Source of the DNA: Trichoplax sp. H2
Taxonomy: Eukaryota > Placozoa > Uniplacotomia > Trichoplacea
Direction of reading: 5' to 3'
DNA length: 64,000 bases
Assembly: GCA_003344405.1 (NCBI GenBank)
Contig: NOWV01000048.1
Location: 310,001-374,000 of the forward strand
In this document: positions 38,801 to 50,591 of the stretch, in pieces
Layout: each line of letters opens with the position of its first letter
Position numbering within the stretch: position 1 is the stretch's first letter
Position numbers and translations under genes: made by a program
Notes under the pieces: generated by a model
Told to the model about the DNA's origin: nothing
The model's input: the letters and a program-made list of their open reading frames with translations, nothing else
Databases searched by the model: none

Positions 38801-39996
38801 GACTGTAACTTATACGATATTAACTATTTGCTAAATTGAAAAGTCTAATTTTTATCTATGAATTGCCTCTATAAATTTTACACTAGCAATTTTTGTTTAT
38901 AGTTTAAATACGTGGTATTGCCCTTAAATATCAATTTCTTTACCGTGTCCTTTAATTGAGCTAAAATCATCAACTAAGATAATTTGATGTATGAGATCCG
39001 GTGCGGATCGATCCAATACACTATGAACTGTTCTTAATAAGGTTGATAAAGCTTCGTTATGGAAGACAATCACAACGCTAGTCTGTGGTAAATCCTTGGG
39101 AAAAACTTGGCTCTTGCATCTAAGAGAAAAGTATAGTCATAAATTCAATACAATATACTGTAAATAACGATATTCCAGAATTGCCAGATAATTAATCTGC
39201 GTAAAATATAGCACTTTGTTGTAAGGTAAATGATTAGGGTTTGAAGCGATATTAACATAATAATATTCTAGATCTAGTTATCATCAATTTTTAAATAGTC
39301 TGAAAAAAATTAAATCCGTAAATCAACAAATTATGATTATGCATGATTAACGTTGCAACATCCTTGATTTATAGTCAATTTCAAGCTAACATATACAAGA
39401 TGTTTCAAATCTCTAGGTAGTTCAATTATTGAATGAACGATCATAACTCGTAATCATGATAATTTTCGTATTATTATTTATCCATAATGTTTTTCTGAAG
39501 ACTTTATAATAACTCATCTTTAGATTTGGAATTAGAGGCAAGTTATAGATACTTACAATGAAGGTCTCAAATCGGGTAAAGTCCTATGCAGTGACATATG
39601 ATCGCTTGCCCATTGATTAAAGCCATGATTCTTAAAAAGTTTATCACTTTCTGCTTTAGCTTTATCAGGCACAATAACACTTTCGCCATTTTCTCCGATA
39701 GCGTTTGGATTAAAATTATGCGGTAAAGTAGGTTGGAAAATTAACCGTTTGTTTGGATTAATCGATTGAAGTAGAGTGTTATTACTATCAGCCATGTGTT
39801 GATTGATATCTCTTTTATGGTTAATATTTTTATTTTCCTTTTCAGTACCACTTTCTCTATTTCGATTAGCCTTAACTTCCTCAACAGATAAAGTAGTGCC
39901 ACCTTGCGATTTCGTGTACAGAAGAATGCAAAACCACAGCCCAAGGACTGTATTTAATAGGAAAAGTTGTCGACGTTTTCTTCTTAAACCAAGCAT
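35897..39996 (-). CDS. GALNT array copy E: polypeptide N-acetylgalactosaminyltransferase
   Basis: Nine exons: 39996-39557, 39119-38944, 38568-38467, 38340-38067, 37881-37764, 37659-37336, 37049-36951, 36343-36206, 36046-35897; 606 residues. Basic start MLGLRRKRR and a membrane segment at about 10-27; stem rich in Asn, Lys and Glu. [15 protein letters not shown] (253-255), WGGEN (360-364) and PCSHVGH (His388) are intact, so catalysis is plausible. The acceptor-side loop GPSGLMRG of copy C is GSSGDIRG here. Lectin repeats are CLN, CFD and CLD, so the first repeat lacks the sugar-binding Asp. It is the 5'-most copy of the array as transcribed. Altered lectin and loop residues hint at a different peptide preference; that is inference. 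Confidence 0.95.
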
Positions 39997-42900
39997 ATTT
40001 TATTGTTCTTGTCTAAAATTTTAATTTACATGAAGAATCCCAATACCAGGTGGTAAATCAATTTAAAGCCTTTCTAGCAGATCTATATCGAGAAAAAATT
40101 AATAACGAATGAGTGACAAACTAGGTATTACTTATAATTTTATAAATCTGGAATACGCAACCAAGCACTTACACCTTAGCCAATATAACTAAATTTTGAA
40201 TATTACGGCACTATAAGCTAAAATATGCCCTTATCACCTCACTATTTCCTTATAGAAGCACAAATTTAAAACGCCATCTATCCTGTATGTGTCAACTATA
40301 GCTCCTATATCTTGTCTCTTACTACTCTATTTGATTTGCTGTAGCCTCGGTATAAATGTAAGTCAGCAGTAGAATTGTCACAGTACCGATATCTAAATTT
40401 TCCATTAAAGAAGAATTACTAGTCTACGACTAAGGGCAACTTGTAATCAAGAAAAAGTTATAGAGCATCTTTAATTAAAGTTTATTAGACGAATATTTTA
40501 TACATGATTCATGAACTCTCTGCTTTTGTAACAATACTAATTGCGGAATGGTGACGTTGCAAGATGAAAATAGTTGATACAGCATTGATTTCTTGATAAG
40601 TGAATAGAAGATTTTTATGCCTACAGAATTTGTAATAGCGATACTCTACTGTTATAGAATCAGGTGATATCAGAAAGATATTAGGCAGTCGTTGCTAAGA
40701 TTTAAAAACAATTTTACTAGTTATTCATCGGAAATTGTCTAAATGAAGTAACTAATATTGCAATTAGCCAGTATAGAATTGCTGAGAAAGTTTGTATGAA
40801 AAGCTTTACTCTATTCAACCGGTAGCTTTACTAACAAAAGCGGTAACACTCGATGAAAAATGAAATAGGCAATATATTTCTAAATAAGTTTCGTAGAGTA
40901 ATATAAAATTCATTAATTTATTCTCTTGATTTATCCTTTTAGGTATATACTGTAAACTCGCATTAGATATAGATCCTCTCAGTGAAACACTGGACAAATT
41001 TGTCAGTTAAAAATTTTAACATTTCATACTTACATTAGAGCTTCTTTTGCTAAATTCAGAATGTCAATTAATTCACTAATATGGATGGTGGCGCTTTAAA
41101 AAAGTGAAATAAGGAATATCATGCAAGCAGTTTACAGATATTGATGCAAAATCAACTCATCTTCCGTTTACCAGATTATAAATTATCAATAACTATTTAC
41201 TACTAGTGATGTATTTGTGAATTCTATCAGTTAAAACATCTTCAACATTCCACCACTATATTACAACCTCTCTGTTGCTGTAGTATGTTCAGTTGTGATA
41301 ATGAGCTATAATGTTACTTGAAAACTATGAATTTTCCGTACATCTGTTACAGCTTTATATAATTATTTCGTGCGTAATACTATAATAAGAGTAAAGAATT
41401 AAACCACGACGCTTACCCACGTGCAGGTAAATTAACCTCTTGTTCATCAATTCTATTAAATAATTTACTTTACGTATACCAATTACCAGTATCAGATTGA
41501 ATGGTAAATACTGTTTACCATTGTCCGTGAAGCATTTACTGAGGGACTTTTGTATCTTTATAGCATTGCTGATAAAGTAATTTCCCCAGTTACGTAGCAA
41601 AGGATTGGTATTATAGATTCAAGTCTTACAATTTGCCTTTGAAGGCACAATTATTAATCGCCCAGCCTAAGATTAAGGTTGAGTTTATTATACAGGAAAT
41701 TAAAATGCTTCTTTTTGGATGATGTTTTAAATGAGATTAATAAATACTTACGTCGGTAAATTTTTCTATTCAATCTACTAATGATCGCATTTGGTTAACA
41801 AATGCAATTGGATTTATAAGTACGAGCATAAATATATATCGAAAAATTAGTTTTATTAAACTTATTAAAGATTATGTTCGATTAGCAAATGTAATTAATT
41901 TGCATCTACGTATTAATTCGTTATAAAAATATTAACGATACTTTAAAAGATGTCCTCGTCTATCTATACCTTTATAATTTAAAATTCATTTTTATTTCTC
42001 TATGCGATGAAAATAGGTGCTTGAGATGAATTGACAACCTAAAAGTACTGTACTAGCGAATTAGGTAATGCGGGTATCTGGATCTCATGAGTAAATTTTA
42101 CACAAAAAATAAATTATATATAAGATTTACTATTAGTAATTATAACTATAGTGTTGCAAATTAATCCAGTTGATAAGAGGTTCATGTCTAGGATTGCAAT
42201 GCTTTGAAATGTACGGTACTAGTACATAAATAACAAATTGTTTACTTTCTCACTTTTCTTATAATATCAGAAACAGTATTGTTAAATGCTATCTAGTTTA
42301 TAATCATAGCACCAATCTATAAAGCGTGAACATCATTTACTTGTATTGGTTTTGCTATCCTGACTCATGACAACGTATGCAACTGATTAAGCATCGTAAT
42401 AGTGGTTAGGTACGTAGACTTGACTACAAGTTAGTGCAGTTTCTAAGAAACACGCATCATCAATAAACATCTGTTACCTTTCTGTACTTAATAATTATAT
42501 AATTAACTATCAACAGTAACAGTTTATAGTAAAGAGTTCAAGAATATCAGTGCTTTATAGCATGTAGAATGCCATCTTACTATATTTACATCTGTTTACG
42601 GTTCGGTTTAAGATAATTACGTTATACTACTGCATCTAGGTATCGCAATATTATGTTCTGAATTCTAAATTAACTACATAAAGAAAATACTATTTCTGGT
42701 ACGATGCTGATATTAAAGTATATATTCGTACCATAGATGTTCACACAGTGGCATATACGTACGTATACCAGACCTAAGCGTATGAAAACACGTTTGGTAG
42801 TCTGACGGACATATGTACATTTGCGTACAACCAGCTACTGTATTCCGTCCTAACGATCACACATAGTTATTCGCTTATGTTTTCCAATGTTATTGATATC

Positions 42901-43392
42901 CGTATATTTTATATAGTAGTTAAAAACAGTTGATCTTTCGTAATCGTATTTATAATAAATAGAAACTAAGATCATTAGTGGTAGTATGTGAAAGTTTACG
43001 CGTATAGCCGTTTATTTGTCAGTTTGCGAAATTTTCTTCGTGTCGTTACAAGATTACTCCAAAGATGCAAACTAAGGAATACCAGCTTGTTCTCACATGG
43101 CAAGAACAATTGCGAATTCTAGCTGCTAATCTACTAGAAAATACGCAGTAAATTGACTCACTGTCTCAGATCTGTTGCTAAAATGTTTTATTTGGTTAAC
43201 TAATATGATAATAGTTAGTAAGTATTGCAGAGTCGATAGTTATATAATATCAGAATGAGAACAGATATTTTAATTAAAAGAACTTTCAACGATAGTAACC
43301 AAGGCTATCTCATGATGCAGGTAATCATGCATACGAATGCAGCTGACGCAGACCTCACAAAATTTTTGCAGCTATGTATGGGCGATTCATCT
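39997..43392. other. Intergenic region between HSPD1 and GALNT copy E
   Basis: 3.4 kb without a supportable gene. Contains words related to the 13-kb repeat family near 42240-42320 (ctttctc..ttcttataatatcag). acatctgtta-like words occur at 41340, 42468 and 42588. Short open frames show no recognisable domain. Confidence 0.5.
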
Positions 43393-45843
43393 TTACATCA
43401 TACCTCCCATACCTCCCATACCACCCATTCCGCCCATTCCACCGCCGGGCATTGCAGGCATATCTTTTTCTTCCTTTGGCATTTCTACTACTACACATTC
43501 AGCGGTCGACAGTAATGATGCTACACCAGCGGCATCGGTTATAGCGGTGCGGACAACCTTCGTCGGATCAATGATACCATTTTTCATCATGTCTACAAAA
43601 TTGTTACTTGCGGCATCGTAGCCAATTTCTGAGGAGGATTTCATTATTTGGTCTACAATTATTGCTCCTTCCATTCCAGCGTTGGATGCAATGGTTGAGC
43701 AAGGGCTACGCAACGCTTTACGGATTATCTCAACACCAATTCGTTGATCTTCATTATCAGTTTTGATGCTATCCAAACTTGCATCACATCGTAGCAAAGC
43801 TACACCTCCTCCAGGTACAATACCTTCTTCAACTGCGGCACGAGTGGCATTCAAGGCATCATTAACGCGATCCTTCTTTTCATTTACTTCAACTTCACTA
43901 TATCCACCGACCTACCAAATAAAACATAATCATGAGAATCTGGTACAAAACACATCATAGTTTGCTATCGTAGAAAATACCTTTAAAACAGCAACACCGT
44001 TAGAAAGTTTAGCCAGGCGTTCGTTTAGTTTTTCACGTTCGTAATCGGAAGTGGTACTTTCTATATCTTCCTGTAATTGTTGGACACGAGCTTCAAGGGC
44101 TTGTGGATCACCTCTGCCTCGTAAGATGAGTGTATCATCCTTAGTAATAACAATTTCTCCAACAATGCCAAGGTCCTGCTGTTGAATATCTTCAATCTTA
44201 GTGTCTATGGCTTCATCTCCAAAAACCTATTCAACAAGAAAATAACACCAAAATTTTATACCTACTAACGTGTTAATAGTTTATAAATTTAAAACGTACT
44301 AACCATTCCACCAGTAGCAACAGCAATATCATGCAAAGTACTCTTTCTGTTATCTCCAAAACCTGGTGCTTTAACAGCGGCTACTTGTAATCCAACCTTG
44401 AGTCTAGAGAATTCGATAGAACGGTGAGTAATTTGCGCATTATGAGCTAATAATAAACAATGCTATACAGTGTATTTACAACGGGAAAATACCTATTGAG
44501 TACTAAAGTACTTAATGCTTCACCATCAATATCTTCTGCAATAATAACTAGAGGCTTGCGATTGGTGTTGGCAATCTCTAATGCTGGTACAATTTGTTGA
44601 ACGCTAGATATTTTCTTTTCACATAATAATAAGAGAGCATCCTGATATTCTACTTTCTGACCTATAAGGATGTGAACGGCAGAAAATAAATGATACAATA
44701 AATCAGAAAGTGCTTCGGTTGAGGGATAGTTGTATAACAGCATCTGTTCTTACCTTTGCTAGTATTTATAAAATACGGAGAGATAAAACCACGATCGAAC
44801 TTCATGCCCTCGATGACTTCCAATTCATCTTTCATTGTTTTGCCATCCTTAACTGTTATCACACCTGTTCTTCCGACTGCTTTCATCGCAGAAGAAATAA
44901 GGTCTCCTATTTCTTTATCTCCATTCGCGGAGATCGTTGCTACCTGTAGTATTGATAATCACAAGATATTGACTTTTTTTATCACAACTATACAGTACGT
45001 GGTCAATTATACCAACCTGGGCAATTTCTTCAGGTGTTGTAACTGGCTTAGAAAGCTGTTTCAGTTGTTCGACTACAACTTCAACAGCCGACATGATACC
45101 TATGAAAATTACGGATAGATAAATAGCATGAGATGTTTATTGTACGTAACACTAGTACTGTAATCTTACAACTTTTAAAAGTCAATAGCTACAAGAATTT
45201 GGTTACTATTTTAGAGCTAGTAACCTCGTCTAACATCCTGTGGATTTGCACCCATGGAAACCTTCTTAAAACCTTCGGTTGCAATTGCACGAGCTAAAAC
45301 AGTAGCAGTAGTGGTACCATCACCAGCTTCTTCATTTGTATTATTGGCAACATCTTGAACTAAACGTGCTCCAATATTATTCACCTTATCAGGCAGTTCG
45401 ATTCCTTTGGCTACAGTTACACCGTCCTTGGTAATTTTCGGTCCACCCCAAGATTGTTCCAATATAACATTGCGACCCTGTATCAAGTAATAGAAAGATA
45501 AGGTACTAAATTAGTGGATGTACATTACATTATTTACAAATACAGCGCAAGGCAATGCACTAAAAGAATAGTTCATTAAGTTTTCCAAGTATAATTGGGT
45601 ATTGCCTAATACTCAATTTCAACAACATGCATCTTTCAATCCAGTATAGCATAGAATAGTGCTTACCTTTGGACCCATAGTAACAGCTACGGCATCAGCT
45701 AAGACATTAACACCATTGATCATTTGGCTACTTGCTTCTACGCCGAACTTTACCTCTTTGGCATAATTTCTAGCTAATTGCGATCTTACAATAGGGCTAA
45801 CGGCATTTAATGCCGGTCGAATCATATCACGTAGACGATACAT
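43393..45843 (-). CDS. HSPD1: Mitochondrial chaperonin HSP60
   Basis: Group I chaperonin that folds proteins in the mitochondrial matrix with HSP10. Eight exons: 45843-45667, 45477-45225, 45099-45017, 44943-44754, 44661-44493, 44403-44304, 44226-43981, 43911-43393; 578 residues (human 573). The first about 27 residues ([20 protein letters not shown]...) form a typical mitochondrial presequence, followed by [100 protein letters not shown] and [13 protein letters not shown] are all family signatures. The tail is the usual Gly-Gly-Met repeat ending in MM. Divergent from HSPE1, as in most animals. Nothing odd in the coding sequence. Confidence 0.98.
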
Positions 45844-48800
45844 CCTACTGATAATTGAATTACATACGCGTATAAGTCAGTGATGAATTGCTATCACATT
45901 TTACATTATTCACATAATACGTGAATAGTTAGATTAAATGATTCTTAGTCGTGAGATTGTAACTGCTTTCAAAAAAACATTTACTTTGCAAGGCAGTATC
46001 ATACGTGTATAGCTGTAGGTAACAGATGAGGGGTAAACTATTAGTTTTATGATAAATTAGCCAAGAATGGCGTAAATATAAGTTCAGTGCATGAAAGCAT
46101 CGACTTCTAGTAGTCGATGATTAAAGTAAAGTAAATCGGTACTATAAACGATCAGTTGTGTGTGATATGAGTGACTGTATGATAGCTAAATGCAGGTATT
46201 GTTGGAATGAAAATGTACTCGATTAGTAATTTCATGGATGAAATGGAAGAAAATCGAGAGCTGACATCAACCCAAGCAGTACAACAACAGCAGACTTGTA
46301 TTCCGTATAATCCTTGCTTTTCAACAAACGAGCGAAGAAAGTGGTCAAGACTTTGTGCCTTATACTGTACAGTCTATGTAGAACATGCAGACTTGCATCA
46401 TCCTTAGTTGGCCGGTAATGCTGTATCAGTAAGCACATCGGCCAGTATTTTTAGTTACCCTGTATGCGGTAGCTGATGTCTAGAACATCATCTTTGATTC
46501 TATTGAGAATAAGATTTTTATCATCCAGCTGGACATTGCCGCTAATGTTGGAACTACTACTACTATCATGGACTACTAAATACGTATAGTATTCCCTTGA
46601 GGGTATATTCATTCTTGGTAGAATCCAGTGGATGTACAGTAATTGATTGAAAACCTGGTTGAAGTCTGATTCGTTTTCTAGCGCATTACTTTTTAAGCTT
46701 AATCGCTGTGATAGTCAATGAGGAAGGTAGAGAAGAAGTGGTGAAATGGTTGAGAGTACATTATTACTATTGATTTACTGACATTAGTAAGCTACTAGTC
46801 TTTACTACACATCTAGAGGAGTGTGAGATCGACGTGAATCAACGTCTTTGCAACTTGTTGCAAAGGATAAGATCAATCGATCCATGAAACATCCAATCGT
46901 GTCGCAGAGTATGTGCTACAACTACGTTGCTGCAAGTGTGCAAAGTAATATATTGCAGTAGAGAATTAGGTTGGGTCAATGTAGCACAGGTAGGATTGAT
47001 TTCTTCCTTGTGGAAAAAAAATGAATGATAATATTACTTTATCTCAATCCACCTATAGGCATTGGAAATTGCACCATGAATACTTGCTCAAGGCCTGTGT
47101 CATGCTGTCAATGCGTAGGAGTAACATACTGGAGTAGACTAGGATTATAGACCATGTAAAGTTAGTACAGTGCAGAGGGCCACAAAAAAAGGGGAAAATG
47201 CAAAAATGGAATCCATGTCACCGAGAATTGCAAAATAATTCCACACCAATCCTATTATCCCTTCAACTAAATCGTAGTAGCCAAATTGTAAGCCTCGTTT
47301 GTAAGGAATAAAATGCATGCATTGCACTTACCGGCCGTTTTTCAGCTGTGAATAACGAGGAAGAAGAATATCACTGGAGAAAAGGAAGCGCTCCAACGGT
47401 TAGTGAAATGCCCAATGACTTGATCACTCAATGCTCAATTTGCAGCAAAACCTGCTAGGTGATGCAACGTGCCAATGACGCAACACGGCTCACCTTTAAA
47501 GGGACGCTTGGTACAGGCGTGTTATCTCGCGACGTACTACGCACGACCTTTAATCAGCGTGACACATGTGTCATGGTGTAGTACAGTACGATACATTGTT
47601 CAGTGTACAGTGTTATCATACAGACAGACGTTCCGTATGGCCAATCCGAGTCCTGGCTGTTCCACTACCGTGACCGTATCTGCACACACGTGCAACGAAA
47701 ATTCCAGAACATTGATTCCATTCCTAAACTACAGTAGGACGGCTGCCGGCTGGACATACAGTACTGTAAAGCGTACAGTACTGTACACCACGCGCTGTCA
47801 ACCACTGTACAGTACGGTACTGTACCGTACTGTACGAAGTCTACAGTGTACAGTACACTTCTGTACAAGCATTGTAGGTACTGTACAGTTACATATGTTC
47901 CACTCAATCAAGGGTCAACCAACTCCACCGACACAAATCATACTAGAAAGAAACGCCATTAGTATACAATACTCCAAGTCGACAAAAAGCCAGTCAAAGC
48001 TAGTCTAGCGACGTTATTTAGCACGGCCAAGGGCGATTTCATCAGAAAGGCAGTTGGACTTTTCAATCTGATCCGAGCAAGAAGAAGCAAAATCTCGATA
48101 TGGTATGATTTGCATGATGGTCAATATCCATTATAGTATGAGTAATTTGATGTTCGAGTAGACGAGTACAATAGCTTATCTTGATATCTGGAAACAGTTT
48201 TCAATGACATGCACCTCCATTGGAGCTGACAGTCTGAGACAAATTGTCGCCATTGCAGCTCGTATGCTAGGAGATTGCAGTCATAGTCATTGACTCATAG
48301 TTGGTAGCAAAGATCCCATCAAGTTATTCAGTATTCACACTACATACTAGAGCCAAACACTGATAGTACTTGTCATTAGAAATAGCGCTGCAATGTTGCT
48401 TGTTGTACACACAGTTTAGTGATTTACTGTAGTGCCTTTTAACTTAGTTATGGTATGCTAGCGTGACTGCCTGGTCAGCATTGAATGTCATACTTTAAAA
48501 AGTAGTATTGAACTTGGTTAGTAGCACATGTGAAGACGTAGATAGCATTTGCTATAGTGCACTTCATTTCCTTGATAGAATGGTCACTCTAATTACTCCA
48601 TGCTGTAACTCAATTACTAAACGAGTTGGCTACATGCTACACATGCTGCAAGCATACCTGTACATGTGGTTAGCGCATTATGATTACAGTACCTGGAATG
48701 GTTGACAGTATTTACTGTTGAAGTAAGACACTCACTGGCTCATTCATAACTACAGTACTGCGCGGCTGGTGAATGCATATTGCAAGCATGAATTTAATCA

Positions 48801-49089
48801 TTTACAAACCTAATTTATAATTCGTTTATACAGTACAGTACGATTGTCGGGGCCCACAGTAAGGTAGACTAGCAATAACGGCTGCTTTGCATGCATGAAC
48901 AATTTCAACTGTCTTTGAATTGCCCATGGTATACTCTTTACTTGATAGATGCTGCTCAAATATGAGCGTAGTAATAATTTAGACTCAATTGATAACAATA
49001 TAGAATGTACTACTGCAGAGAGAAAAATTGACTAATTGTGATTATTTTACTCGTTATTTATAAGCTTGTATTCAATTTTCAACTTTTAG
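45844..49089. promoter_or_regulatory. HSPD1/HSPE1 divergent region including HSPE1 5' part
   Basis: Lies between the HSP60 start codon and the first HSP10 coding exon found. It should contain the shared bidirectional promoter and the HSPE1 start exon. A perfect 8-bp-arm inverted repeat (catcgact/agtcgatg) occurs at 46108-46129. I did not find an unambiguous heat-shock element. From about 46.2 to 48.9 kb the sequence is less AT-rich and rich in GTACAG palindromes. Open frames there (for example 47469-48008 +) are repeat-derived and unlike any known protein. Confidence 0.5.
47575..47892. repeat. Dense GTAC/CTGTACAG palindrome cluster
   Basis: Within about 320 bp, words built on GTAC (tactgtac, gtacagtac, gtacggtac, tgtaccgtac) occur more than a dozen times. 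Several are self-complementary, for example the near-palindrome around 47812-47836. The cluster lies within the presumed first intron or 5' flank of HSPE1. No terminal inverted repeats or target duplications were recognised. Confidence 0.8.
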
Positions 49090-49849
49090 GCTGCTTTACG
49101 AAACTTCAAACCGCTATTTGATAGGGTATTAATAGAAAAATTTGCTGCAGCAACGGTACGTACTTTCATCATGTATTGGCTTATTCAATCACGCTACAAT
49201 TTACTGTATATAACGTATGACACAGCAGTCTTGGATCAAAGTTTTAAAACCTTTGATATCCTTATACGTAAATAGATCAGATTCGTAGATTAACCCTTTA
49301 AGGTTAACTTGTCACTGCTGTGGTGATCGAGAGCTAAAGTAGTCAACGATTGCGTATACGATATAGTTAAAATGCAGTGTAAACCTGCAGCTACATAGTA
49401 TACCTATATTCAGGGTAAAGGTTGTCATTGATTTTGCGTATCATTGTTTGAAAAGAAATCAAAAGGTGGCGTACTTTTACCAGAAGCTTCCCTAGGCAAA
49501 GTTCTTAAGGGAACTGTCGTTGCCACTGGACCAGGAAATGTGAACGAGGTACATGAATTACTTAAAAGCTATTCAATATTATCAGCAGATACTCTTGGTA
49601 CTTACTACGCTTCAAAATTTTTGTAGAAAGGAGACTTGATCCCTACCTCGGTGAAAGTTGGTGATAAAGTTATGTTACCTGAATACGGTGGCACTAAATT
49701 GAATATGGAGGATAAGGTTCGTACTTTAGGTTTCTTTGTTTTCTAAGCTTATAACGTCAAGGTTAACTATTTTATAACTTTTATTTATTCAACTTTAGGA
49801 ATTGTACTTGTACCGTGACGGCGATCTCTTAGGAGTATTTACCGATTAA
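49090..49849 (+). CDS. HSPE1: Mitochondrial co-chaperonin HSP10, start exon not placed
   Basis: Lid of the HSP60 folding chamber. Four coding exons: 49090-49155, 49456-49548, 49627-49716, 49799-49849, encoding 99 residues ending in a TAA. With an initiator Met this makes 100 (human 102). AALRNFKPLFDRVLIEK, the mobile loop TKSKGGVLLPE, KVLKGTVVATGPGN, VKVGDKVMLPEYGGTKL and YLYRDGDLLG are diagnostic. The first exon found starts in phase 0 after an in-frame TAG that belongs to the acceptor. The upstream exon should therefore end in ATG or in whole codons after it, as in vertebrates where exon 1 codes only one or two residues. ATG followed directly by GT occurs at several upstream places (for example 48100, 48447, 48926), and none can be chosen from sequence alone. 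Confidence 0.93.
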
Positions 49850-50591
49850 GAAATGAAAAAATACAGTAGTAAATTAAGTATGATCATGCAATAGTAACAA
49901 CTTCGTTTCCCAGCTTATGGCGGCGTTTTAAAATATTCATCGTTTACTAGAATGTACTATTTGCAACCTTAACGTCAGGCAATATAATGAACACGAGTTG
50001 TAGCTATTGACTTAAGAAAAGGCTGACTTTGTTAATAAAGATTTCTTGTCTAAAGATGTCTTTGATTTGTCAATAGTGCATTTACTATAGTATGAAGCTT
50101 ACAAAATATTACAAGATATTATACACCGAAAGCGATATGAAAATAACTAAAAGAGTAGAATTTTTGACGATTCCAGTGTAACATTAACTACATAGTACGC
50201 TAAAATACAATACGACCAAAATAGAAAAGTATTTGATACAAGTTATAAAGGCAAATATTTAGCCATTACTACCCAACATAGGGCTAAGGGTTTTTTGCAT
50301 CAATAAGATTTTTAGCTGTCCTGAACCTCTTTCAATGATCATGCTAAAAGGCAGGCTTAATCATCAACACTAATACCCACATATAAAATCGATAACAGAA
50401 TTTTATCTGTAAATAAAATAGATTACCAGCCGGTAGTCTACGCAAAATGCTACTTTATTCATCACAACACGGCACCATATAGATGATAAAAGATTAGCTA
50501 GTCATAAATGATTAAATCAAATGCATGAAAACAAGTTTTACCTACTAAAGGGATTAACTACAAAAGCCTAATGGTTAAAATAGTTGCTCAA
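49850..50591. other. Tail-to-tail gap between HSPE1 and citrate synthase
   Basis: 742 bp between converging genes. An AATAAA lies about 180 bp beyond the HSPE1 stop (near 50033), and one on the minus strand lies about 140 bp beyond the citrate synthase stop (near 50450). No other feature seen. Confidence 0.5.

Noticed and set aside
44404-44446. Earlier acceptor that would lengthen an HSPD1 exon
   Set aside because: It inserts residues absent from HSP60 and breaks phase; the acceptor before RLKVGLQV fits both phase and family.
47469-48008. Open frame of 179 codons on the plus strand
   Set aside because: Runs through the GTAC-palindrome cluster, giving repeated YCTV/TVLY-like words, and shows no domain, splice or family match.
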